Assembly (NCBI GenBank): GCA_029240015.1
Contig: JARBTU010000123.1
Span: 1 to 5,755, forward strand
Origin: Oscillospiraceae bacterium
GTDB taxonomy: Bacteria > Bacillota > Clostridia > Oscillospirales > Ruminococcaceae
Length of the DNA stretch: 5,755 nt
Direction of reading: 5' to 3'
Each line of letters opens with the position of its first letter. The first letter of the stretch is position 1. The notes below the pieces were generated by a model. It saw only the letters and a program-made list of their open reading frames with translations. It ran no database searches and was not told where the DNA came from. Below, piece by piece: positions 1 through 5,755 of the stretch. Position numbers and translations under genes: made by a program.

Positions 1-984
1 GACAGCGTGATGGTGGAAATTACCGAGCTGAAAAAAATACAGGAAGACCAAAGGATCAGCAACGAACGATATCGAATCGTTTCAGAACAGTCAGACAGTA
101 TTATTTATGAATTTAATATACAGGATAAATCTATCTACTACACATCAAATTATAAAAAGAAGTTTGGATATAGCCCTCGAACCAATAATTTTCCGAAAAG
201 CATGATTGAATCAGATTTAATTCATCCTGAGGATGTGGAAAGATTTATAACCTTTTATGATGAAATGACAGCAGGAGAGAAAAAATATTCTGAGTCGGAA
301 TTTAGAATCAAAAATGATCAGGATGAATTTATTTGGCTCACTGTGAGAGCCAGCGTAATTTTTGACCGCAATAATTGCCCAATACGGATTATAGGCAAAA
401 TGATTGACATCAATGATCAAAAGAAGAGAACCCAGGCGCTTCAGCTCAAAGCGGAAATGGATTTACACTCAGGCGTTTACAACAAAAAAACAACGGAGCA
501 ATTGGTTGAACAATATCTCATGGAAGGTGACGAAGGTCTTCATAATGCAATGATGATTATTGACATTGATAACTTCAAACTGATAAATGACAGATTTGGT
601 CACGCTACCGGTGATCAGGTCATCTCTGATGTGGCGTATAAACTGAAAGAAATTATGCGTTCTTCTGATATCATAGGGAGGGTCGGCGGAGATGAGTTTA
701 TGATTTTTATCAAATCCATGTCAAGCGAACAGGCGATTTTCAAAAAAGCAAAAGATATTTGCTGTATGTTTAAAGATATTAAAATAAAGGCTGCGCCAAA
801 CTATAAAGTCTCGGGAAGCGTCGGAATTTCAATTTATAAAAAAGACGGAACTACTTATCATGAGCTTTACAATAAAGCAGATTTGGCGCTGTATCGCTCA
901 AAAAACCAAGGGAAAGACAGGTTTTGTTTTTATAACGAAAAAGAAGACAAAAGAACATTTGATTGCGTTGAGTCAGAATCATAG
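1..984 (+). CDS. PAS-GGDEF diguanylate cyclase, 5' end outside the window
   Basis: Signalling enzyme predicted to make cyclic di-GMP from two GTP under control of PAS sensor domains. Residues are numbered from the GTG at base 7. A PAS fold of the PAS_3 type spans about 20-140, ending in the PAC-like strand IIGKMIDINDQKK. A GGDEF domain spans about 150-310. It keeps the metal/substrate segment DIDNFKLINDRFGHATGDQ (186-204), the signature RVGGDEF (225-231), and an RSSD inhibitory I-site (218-221) exactly five residues upstream, so product inhibition is likely. The ending ADLALYRSKNQGKDRF is typical. No membrane segment is visible in this part. The reading frame is open to base 1, and its first codons (DSVMVEITELKK) resemble the end of another PAC motif, so the true start and at least one more PAS domain probably lie upstream. 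The GTG at 7 is unlikely to be the start. The class is certain; the sensed signal is unknown. Confidence 0.92.
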   Translation, partial: DSVMVEITELKKIQEDQRISNERYRIVSEQSDSIIYEFNIQDKSIYYTSNYKKKFGYSPRTNNFPKSMIESDLIHPEDVERFITFYDEMTAGEKKYSESEFRIKNDQDEFIWLTVRASVIFDRNNCPIRIIGKMIDINDQKKRTQALQLKAEMDLHSGVYNKKTTEQLVEQYLMEGDEGLHNAMMIIDIDNFKLINDRFGHATGDQVISDVAYKLKEIMRSSDIIGRVGGDEFMIFIKSMSSEQAIFKKAKDICCMFKDIKIKAAPNYKVSGSVGISIYKKDGTTYHELYNKADLALYRSKNQGKDRFCFYNEKEDKRTFDCVESES

Positions 985-1022
985 TATCGGCCATTACGAT
1001 TTTTATTGAGATTTTAACATAA

Positions 1023-1085
1023 AACAATAACCCCCTGTGTTAAGTTGGCTGAACAGTACCCAGCTTAACACAGGGGGCTATTGTT
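1023..1085 (+). terminator. Long inverted repeat, probable terminator after the GGDEF gene
   Basis: The arms 1023-1048 and 1060-1085 pair over 26 positions around an 11-base loop. There is one A-C mismatch (1030/1078) and one U-G wobble (1045/1063). The core holds CCCCC (1031-1035) facing GGGGG (1073-1077). It begins 38 bases after the cyclase stop codon. The tract that follows on the + strand (TTCTTTACTTCAATTTC) is T-rich but interrupted, and the opposite strand is likewise only moderately T-rich. Termination is the best reading from position and stem strength. A stem this long could also be an RNA processing site or a dispersed palindromic repeat. Confidence 0.7.
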
Positions 1086-1160
1086 CTTTACTTCAATTTC
1101 TTGCGTTAGTATTTTTATTTTGCACATGCGAATCTGTAAGTATTTTCGTTAACAGCAGTC

Positions 1161-1189
1161 TTGTTTTCCATAGAAAAATATGCTAAAAT
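1161..1189 (+). promoter_or_regulatory. Predicted sigma-A promoter of purB (extended -10)
   Basis: The -35 is TTGTTT (1161-1166). A 17-base spacer ends in TGC (1181-1183), an extended -10 element, and is followed by TAAAAT (1184-1189). Transcription would start near 1196, leaving a leader of about 34 bases. That is too short for a purine riboswitch, and I see none. The -35 matches the consensus at only three of six positions, offset by the TGn extension. The promoter lies after the long hairpin, so purB appears to be transcribed independently of the upstream cyclase gene. Confidence 0.6.
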
Positions 1190-1229
1190 AATATGTCTTT
1201 ATAATTTGTAAACGGAGGTTTTAGGATAG

Positions 1230-2660
1230 ATGAAAGATCGTTACGAGAGTCCGTTCAGCACAAGGTATGCAAGCGATGAAATGCAGTATCTTTTTTCAGC
1301 TGACAAGAAGTTTAAAACATGGCGGAAACTTTGGGTTGCTTTGGCAAGAGCGGAGATGGAAAACGGCCTGATGATCACAAAGGAACAAGTTGAAGAACTT
1401 GAAGCAAACGCAGACAACATCAACTATGATGTGGCACAAGAGCGCGAAAAGCTTGTTAGGCACGATGTGATGGCACACGTTTTTGCATACGGGGAGCAAT
1501 GCCCCAAAGCAAAAGGAATTATCCATCTTGGTGCAACATCTTGTTACGTGGGTGACAACACCGATATTATCATTATGCGTGATGCTCTAAATGCAGTGAG
1601 AAGAAAATTAATTAACGTAATCGCGCTTCTTGCGGGTTTTTCCGAAAAGTACAAAAAAATCCCTGCGCTTGCGTATACACATCTTCAGCCTGCGCAGCTT
1701 ACCACAGTTGGAAAGCGTGCAACGCTATGGATGAACGAGTTTTTGATGGATTTGGAAGAGATTGAGTACAGGATTTCCACTCTGAAACTGCTTGGTTCAA
1801 AAGGAACAACGGGAACCCAAGCTAGTTTTATGGAACTGTTTGAGGGAGATGCGCAAAAAATTAAATCAGTCGAAGACGCCATCGCAAAAGAAATGGGGTT
1901 TAACAGTGTGGTTGCGGTGTCCGGTCAAACTTATTCCAGAAAAATTGACGCACAAGTTCTAGCAACTCTAGGGGGATTTGCTCAAAGTGCCAGCAAATTT
2001 TCCAATGATATGAGGATTCTCCAGAACTTTAAAGAGATGGAAGAACCTTTTGAAAAAAATCAGATCGGTTCTTCGGCAATGCCGTACAAAAGGAATCCGA
2101 TGCGAAGTGAGAGAATTACCGCGCTTGCAAGGTATGTGATGACAGACACACTTAATGGCGCGTTTACCTCCGCGACGCAATGGTTTGAAAGAACGCTGGA
2201 TGACAGCGCAAACAAAAGAATTGCTGTTGCAGAAGGCTTTTTAGCGGTAGACAGTATCTTAAATATCCTGCTTAACATTTGTGACGGTTTAGTGGTTTAT
2301 CCAAAAGTAATCGAGCAGAGAGTTCAAAAAGAACTTCCTTTTATGGCAACAGAAAATATCATGATGGCTGCAGTTAAAAAAGGCGGAGACAGGCAGGAAC
2401 TTCACGAAAAATTAAGAGCACATTCTATTGAAGCTGCCAAGGTTGTAAAAGAGCAGGGACTTGAGAACGACTTGATTGAAAGAATTTGTGCGGACAAGTC
2501 TTTTAATCTCTCCAAAAATGAAGTGGAGGGAATATTGGATCCAATCAATTTTGTAGGCAGATCTATTGAGCAGGTTGATGAGTATCTTAATGACTTTATA
2601 AAACCGCTTCTTACAAAAAATAGTGAAATTTTAGGTGAAAATGCCGAGTTATCTGTTTAG
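1230..2660 (+). CDS. purB: Adenylosuccinate lyase
   Basis: Cytosolic enzyme of purine synthesis. It removes fumarate from SAICAR to give AICAR, and from adenylosuccinate to give AMP. The 476-residue product belongs to the fumarase/aspartase superfamily. It shows the signature GSSAMPYKRNP (280-290), including the mobile-loop serine S281 and K287. The catalytic histidine is H151 in YTHLQPAQ, and the HDVMAH motif is at 78-83. The N-terminus (YESPFSTRYASDEMQYLFS) and the constant offset of eight residues from the human enzyme (H86, H159, S289) place it in the ADSL-like class, of similar length to human ADSL (484 residues), rather than the shorter B. subtilis type. The ATG at 1230 is preceded by GGAGG (1214-1218) with an 11-base gap, slightly long but in good context. 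No terminator follows, so transcripts may run on into secDF. No key residue is missing. Confidence 0.97.
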   Translation: MKDRYESPFSTRYASDEMQYLFSADKKFKTWRKLWVALARAEMENGLMITKEQVEELEANADNINYDVAQEREKLVRHDVMAHVFAYGEQCPKAKGIIHLGATSCYVGDNTDIIIMRDALNAVRRKLINVIALLAGFSEKYKKIPALAYTHLQPAQLTTVGKRATLWMNEFLMDLEEIEYRISTLKLLGSKGTTGTQASFMELFEGDAQKIKSVEDAIAKEMGFNSVVAVSGQTYSRKIDAQVLATLGGFAQSASKFSNDMRILQNFKEMEEPFEKNQIGSSAMPYKRNPMRSERITALARYVMTDTLNGAFTSATQWFERTLDDSANKRIAVAEGFLAVDSILNILLNICDGLVVYPKVIEQRVQKELPFMATENIMMAAVKKGGDRQELHEKLRAHSIEAAKVVKEQGLENDLIERICADKSFNLSKNEVEGILDPINFVGRSIEQVDEYLNDFIKPLLTKNSEILGENAELSV

Positions 2661-2668
2661 TAAAATTG

Positions 2669-2697
2669 TTGACTTTTTGTCGATTATCGCATATAAT
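2669..2697 (+). promoter_or_regulatory. Near-consensus sigma-A promoter upstream of secDF
   Basis: TTGACT (2669-2674) and a perfect TATAAT (2692-2697) are separated by exactly 17 bases, so 11 of 12 positions match the housekeeping consensus. The start point would be near 2704, about 130 bases before the secD ATG. The -35 begins eight bases after the purB stop. The 7-base sequence ATTATCG occurs twice, at 2683-2689 and 2696-2702, around the -10, and could be an operator, although AT-rich chance repeats are common. This implies strong transcription of secDF separate from purB. Confidence 0.75.
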
Positions 2698-2703
2698 TAT
2701 CGT

Positions 2704-2833
2704 TATGAATGCCGAAGAAAAAGATGTAAAAACAAAAAAGACCGAAATTATATGAAAGATTTGCGTTATATGACGGAAGTGAATTTTTGTTGCATCAAAA
2801 AAGGCAGACAGTAAACATTGGAGGAATTGATAC
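2704..2833 (+). other. secD 5' leader with two tiny overlapping reading frames
   Basis: This A-rich untranslated region lies between the predicted transcription start and secD. It contains two minute open frames: 2705-2755 (16 codons, MNAEEKDVKTKKTEII) and 2752-2814 (20 codons, MKDLRYMTEVNFCCIKKGRQ), which overlap as ATGA. The first would be almost leaderless and neither has a clear ribosome site, so translation is doubtful. No strong hairpin, T-box or known riboswitch pattern is seen. The secD ribosome site GGAGG is at 2820-2824. I do not call either frame a gene. Confidence 0.2.
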
Positions 2834-4213
2834 ATGAAGCGTGTTGGAAAACCAGTATTTTTTATTGTGGCAATTCTCATTATTGCATTTACAGCCCTTT
2901 CGATCGTTGGAATCAACACACATTACGGCGACAAAAAAAACGTATTCGTTAAAGGGGTTGAAGATATCCGTTGGGGTATCGACATCAGAGGTGGTGTTGA
3001 CGTTACTTTTACACCACCGACAGATTTAAAAAATGTAACTGATGAGCAAATGTTGTCAGCAGAAACAATTATTAAGCAAAGGCTTGTTTCGTTAAACATA
3101 ACGGACAGTGAAGTTTATACCGATTATAACAAAAATCGTATTATTGTTCGCTTCCCTTGGAAAGAGAACGAGAAGAACTTCGACGCGGAAGCAGCGATTC
3201 AGGAGCTTGGCGCAACAGCACAGCTCACTTTCCGTGAAGGAGATAGCCCGGATACCACGTCAGATGCGAACATCATCTTAACAGGTTCAAATGTAAAAGA
3301 TGCTCAGGCTCAAGTGAATCAAGAAAACAAACAATATGTTGTTGCTCTTGAATTTGACTCGACAGGAGCGAAGAAGTTTTCCGACGCGACAGCGAAGCTT
3401 CTACAATCCAACGGGGCAATTTCTATTTGGATGGACGAGACAAAGATTTCCGCACCGACGGTTAATGCTCATATCACAGATGGTAAGGCAATCATTGAAG
3501 GTTCATTTAGTGCGGATGAAGCTAAATCCTTAGCTGAAAAAATCAAATCAGGGTCATTACCTTTCAAACTTACCACTGAAAACTTCAGAACCATCTCCCC
3601 ATCATTGGGATTGGGTGCGAGAAATGCGATGGGAGTAGCAGGGGTCGCTGCTTTTATCCTTGTATGTCTGTTCATGATTTCTGTATATAGATTGCCTGGT
3701 TTTGTTGCTTGTATTGCCTTGGCAGGACAAGTTGGCGGTTCTTTGGCAGCGATTCATGGATTCTTCCCTGTATTTTCGAGCTTTACCTTGACATTGCCGG
3801 GTATTGCTGGTATCGTTCTTTCGATTGGTATGGGTGTTGACGCAAACGTTATTACATCCGAACGTATCAAAGAAGAAATTTTGAACGGCAAGTCAATCAA
3901 CGGTGCAATAGACGCTGGATATCACCGTGGCTTATCTGCTGTTATTGACGGTAACGTTACCGTTATCATTACCGCAGTTGTACTTATGGGTGCTTTTGGA
4001 CCTCCGTCAGGGATTTGGGCTAAAGTGTTAACGCCTGTATTCTTTATGTTTGGTCAATCGACAGCAGGTGCGATTTACTCATTTGGTTATACATTGTTGA
4101 TCGGTGTTATCCTCAACTTTGTAATGGGCGTGACAGCCTCCAGATTAATGCTTAAATCGATTTCTAAATTTAAGCCCTTCCAGAAACTATCATTGTATGG
4201 AGGTGCAAAATAA
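2834..4213 (+). CDS. secD: Protein translocase subunit SecD
   Basis: Membrane subunit of the SecDF complex, an RND-superfamily helper that uses the proton gradient to pull exported proteins off the SecYEG channel. The 459 residues contain a first membrane helix at about 8-27, the GIDIRGG motif (48-54; family form GLDLRGG), and an extracytoplasmic P1-type domain up to about 255, shorter than in E. coli SecD (615 residues). The C-terminal membrane domain starts at about 265. It includes GMGVDANVITSERIKEE (332-348), whose D336 matches the conserved proton-relay aspartate. Between the last helices (about 389-409) there is an extra hydrophobic stretch not found in the E. coli protein. The start is fixed by GGAGG (2820-2824), nine bases before the ATG. 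The stop overlaps the secF start by one base. SecD and SecF are separate here, unlike the fused SecDF of B. subtilis. No yajC gene is visible nearby. Confidence 0.96.
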   Translation: MKRVGKPVFFIVAILIIAFTALSIVGINTHYGDKKNVFVKGVEDIRWGIDIRGGVDVTFTPPTDLKNVTDEQMLSAETIIKQRLVSLNITDSEVYTDYNKNRIIVRFPWKENEKNFDAEAAIQELGATAQLTFREGDSPDTTSDANIILTGSNVKDAQAQVNQENKQYVVALEFDSTGAKKFSDATAKLLQSNGAISIWMDETKISAPTVNAHITDGKAIIEGSFSADEAKSLAEKIKSGSLPFKLTTENFRTISPSLGLGARNAMGVAGVAAFILVCLFMISVYRLPGFVACIALAGQVGGSLAAIHGFFPVFSSFTLTLPGIAGIVLSIGMGVDANVITSERIKEEILNGKSINGAIDAGYHRGLSAVIDGNVTVIITAVVLMGAFGPPSGIWAKVLTPVFFMFGQSTAGAIYSFGYTLLIGVILNFVMGVTASRLMLKSISKFKPFQKLSLYGGAK

Positions 4214-5139
4214 TGAAACAAAGAAGAGAATTCGATTTTGTAGGAAAAAGGAAAATATTTTTTGCTATTTCATCATTGCTTATTTTAGGCACAATAGCTT
4301 TTGCCTTTATTTTTGGCGTAGAATTGGATATTGGATTCAAGGGCGGAGCAATCATCACATACTCCTATACAGGTGATATTGACAATGCGAAAGTAGAAGC
4401 TCTTACTGAAAAAACGATTGGATATAAAGTAACGCTTCAAAATTCAGAAAATAGTGCTACCAAAGAAAATAACCTCGTTATTTCGCTGGCGGAGCCAAAA
4501 GGATTGACTTCAGATCAACAAGTTGGTTTAACCGATGCACTTCAAAAAGAGTTTAAAGATCATAACATTAAAATGTCTACCATTAACAACGTTAACCCGA
4601 CTATTGGTAAAGAATTTTTTATTAAGAGTCTTGTTGCGGTTGCATTTGCATCTATTTTAATTATCATTTACGTTGCAATTAGATTTAAGAAAATCGGCGG
4701 TTGGTCAGCAGGTGTTATGGCGGTTGTTGCTTTAATTCATGACGTTTTGATGGTTTTCGGAACTTTTGTTATTTTCAGAATTCCGCTGGATGACAACTTC
4801 ATGGCTGTAGTTTTAACGATTCTGGGTTATTCGGTCAACGATACCATCGTTATTTATGACCGTATTCGTGAAAACAAAACGATACAGGGGAACAAATGGG
4901 ATGTTGGAACCCTTGTCAATAAGAGTGTAAACCAAACGCTGACAAGATCTATCAATACTTCCGTTGCCACCATTTTGGCAATGACTTGTGTATGCGTTGT
5001 TACTTTTGCGTTCGGCGTAACTTCTATCTTGAGCTTTGCGCTTCCATTGGTTATAGGTATGATATCGGGCGTATACTCAACCATATTTATTGCAGGTCCT
5101 CTCTGGGTTGTTTGGAAAACCAGAAAGAAAAAAGTATAA
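4213..5139 (+). CDS. secF: Protein translocase subunit SecF
   Basis: Partner of SecD in the proton-driven SecDF export complex of the cytoplasmic membrane. The 308-residue length is close to E. coli SecF (323). It shows a first membrane helix at about 15-35, the LDIGFKGG motif (38-45; usual form GIDFKGG), a small P4-like external domain at about 46-130, and five more helices from about 135 to 300. Hallmarks are LIHD (174-177), GYSVNDTIVIYDRIRE (205-220), with the conserved aspartate D210 in the helix, and QTLTRSI (241-247). A basic tail (KTRKKKV) ends in the cytoplasm. The ATG shares its A with the secD stop (TAATG), and GGAGGT (4199-4204) sits eight bases upstream, inside secD. Translational coupling and equal expression of the two subunits are therefore likely. 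An intrinsic terminator follows directly. No defects are seen. Confidence 0.97.
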   Translation: MKQRREFDFVGKRKIFFAISSLLILGTIAFAFIFGVELDIGFKGGAIITYSYTGDIDNAKVEALTEKTIGYKVTLQNSENSATKENNLVISLAEPKGLTSDQQVGLTDALQKEFKDHNIKMSTINNVNPTIGKEFFIKSLVAVAFASILIIIYVAIRFKKIGGWSAGVMAVVALIHDVLMVFGTFVIFRIPLDDNFMAVVLTILGYSVNDTIVIYDRIRENKTIQGNKWDVGTLVNKSVNQTLTRSINTSVATILAMTCVCVVTFAFGVTSILSFALPLVIGMISGVYSTIFIAGPLWVVWKTRKKKV

Positions 5140-5154
5140 TCAGAATAAGTATAT

Positions 5155-5189
5155 AAAATCACCTTTGATTTTTTCAAAGGTGATTTTTT
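5155..5189 (+). terminator. Intrinsic terminator of the secDF unit
   Basis: The arms 5155-5168 and 5174-5187 form a perfect 14-bp stem with a five-T loop, and the right arm runs into six T residues (5184-5189). An A-tract lies on the left side, so the structure may also work on the opposite strand. It begins 16 bases after the secF stop and separates secDF from the next gene. Confidence 0.9.
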
Positions 5190-5206
5190 CTGATATTATT
5201 GAACTA

Positions 5207-5235
5207 TTCATATGAAGTGTGATACTATATATAAA
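5207..5235 (+). promoter_or_regulatory. Candidate promoter of the TIM-barrel gene
   Basis: TTCATA (5207-5212, four of six matches) and TATAAA (5230-5235, five of six) are separated by 17 bases. The pair lies between the secF terminator and the next gene, and would give a leader of only about 11-23 bases depending on the start codon. The region is AT-rich and other pairings, such as TTGAAC (5199-5204) with GATACT (5221-5226), are possible. Confidence 0.4.
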
Positions 5236-5252
5236 TAGAATATACTGAGAAG

Positions 5253-5755
5253 ATGGTGAGTAAATTGGATTTTGGCATATCTTCGGCTTGTCTCTATCCC
5301 GAATTGACAGAAAAGGCGGTTAAGAGATTGGGTGAAGCAGGAGTTAGAAATATTGAGGTTTTTTTAAATTCTTCAAGTGAAACTGAAAAGAATTTTACAC
5401 AAAGCATCAAATACATTACCGAAGCTTATGGGATAAACGTTTTATCTGTCCATCCTTATACCTCTATTTCAGAACCATTTATGTTTTTTACAGATTATGA
5501 AAGGCGTTTTGAAGACGAACTCGAAAGATATAAGGGCTTTTTCAATTTGATGAATCAGCTTGATGCAAAAATATTGGTGTTTCACGGAGATAGAAAAGGG
5601 AGTGAGTTTCCAAATGAAAGATATTTCGAACGTTACGCAAAGCTTATGGAAGCGGCTCAATCATTTGGAGTTAGTATTGCGCAGGAAAATGTAGCAAGAT
5701 GCAAAAGTTCAGATGTTGAATTTATTTTTCAGATGAAGAAAGTGTTACCTCATGT
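5253..5755 (+). CDS. Sugar phosphate isomerase/epimerase-like TIM-barrel protein, 3' end outside the window
   Basis: The open frame runs from 5253 to the right edge (167 complete codons, no stop), so only the N-terminal half is seen. It resembles the xylose isomerase-like / AP endonuclease family 2 barrel fold. The opening is FGISSACLYPELTEKAVKRLGEAGVRNIEVF, with E35 at the end of the second strand. SVHPYT follows with H67, then ILVFHGDR with H111, and SIAQENVAR with E145. In this family such strand-end His and Glu residues bind a divalent metal. The exact substrate cannot be told; isomerases, epimerases and endonuclease IV share this fold. The start is uncertain: ATG 5253 and GTG 5256 lack a good ribosome site, while the in-frame TTG at 5265 has GGTGA (5255-5259) five bases upstream and would give the compact N-terminus MDFGISSACLYP. 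It follows the secF terminator and is probably a separate transcription unit. Confidence 0.82.
   Translation, partial: MVSKLDFGISSACLYPELTEKAVKRLGEAGVRNIEVFLNSSSETEKNFTQSIKYITEAYGINVLSVHPYTSISEPFMFFTDYERRFEDELERYKGFFNLMNQLDAKILVFHGDRKGSEFPNERYFERYAKLMEAAQSFGVSIAQENVARCKSSDVEFIFQMKKVLPH

Noticed and set aside
1200..1205. A perfect TATAAT as an alternative purB -10
   Set aside because: It has no acceptable -35 at 16-18 bases and would start transcription inside the ribosome site. The TGC-TAAAAT promoter upstream is better placed.
1190..1229. Possible purine riboswitch in front of purB
   Set aside because: The predicted leader is only about 34 bases and shows no paired arms of an aptamer.
2683..2702. 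ATTATCG repeat around the secD -10 as a repressor operator
   Set aside because: The repeat is only 7 bases in an AT-rich region with no matching site elsewhere in the window. It is mentioned in the promoter entry but not called as an operator.
2752..2814. The 20-codon frame with a Cys-Cys pair, considered as a small modified peptide gene or SCIFF-like peptide
   Set aside because: It has two cysteines rather than six, no ribosome site, and no radical SAM maturase gene in the window.
2611..2919. A 102-codon open frame on the minus strand spanning the purB-secD gap
   Set aside because: It overlaps the end of purB and the start of secD, has no ribosome site, and its low-complexity Phe/Ile-rich translation mirrors the AT-rich leader and the SecD signal region. 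It is an antisense shadow.
4854..5177. A 107-codon open frame on the minus strand over the end of secF
   Set aside because: It lies almost wholly antisense to conserved secF membrane helices, with its start inside the secF terminator. No recognisable protein features.

Overview
The window looks like an ordinary chromosomal housekeeping segment of a low-to-moderate GC Gram-positive anaerobe, most likely a member of the Clostridia and perhaps of the Oscillospiraceae/Ruminococcaceae. This rests on three things seen here: strong GGAGG-type ribosome sites, A-rich consensus promoters, and separate secD and secF genes with a clostridial style of sequence. The family-level placement is inference from remembered protein flavour, not from a search. 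All supported genes read on the + strand. I see no mobile element, CRISPR array, tRNA, rRNA or recognisable riboswitch.

Layout: (1) Bases 1-984 hold the 3' part of a PAS-GGDEF diguanylate cyclase that enters from the left edge. (2) An intergenic stretch (985-1229) holds a very long, nearly perfect hairpin, probably a terminator, followed by a purB promoter with an extended -10. (3) purB (1230-2660) encodes adenylosuccinate lyase of the class that includes the human enzyme. (4) A 173-base gap (2661-2833) carries a near-consensus sigma-A promoter and an A-rich leader with two tiny overlapping reading frames. (5) secD (2834-4213) and secF (4213-5139) overlap by one base (TAATG) and form the SecDF proton-driven translocation aid. 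(6) A textbook intrinsic terminator (5155-5189) closes the secDF unit. (7) A sugar-phosphate isomerase/epimerase-like TIM-barrel gene starts near 5253 and leaves by the right edge.

The genes form at least three transcription units: the end of a signalling gene, purB with secDF (probably partly read through from purB but with its own strong promoter), and the TIM-barrel gene. There is no obvious pathway link between purine synthesis and protein export, so the adjacency looks like clustering of housekeeping genes. I found no convincing undescribed system. The points most worth a second look are the secD leader, the 26-bp hairpin after the cyclase gene, and an extra segment of about 20 residues in the C-terminal membrane part of SecD.
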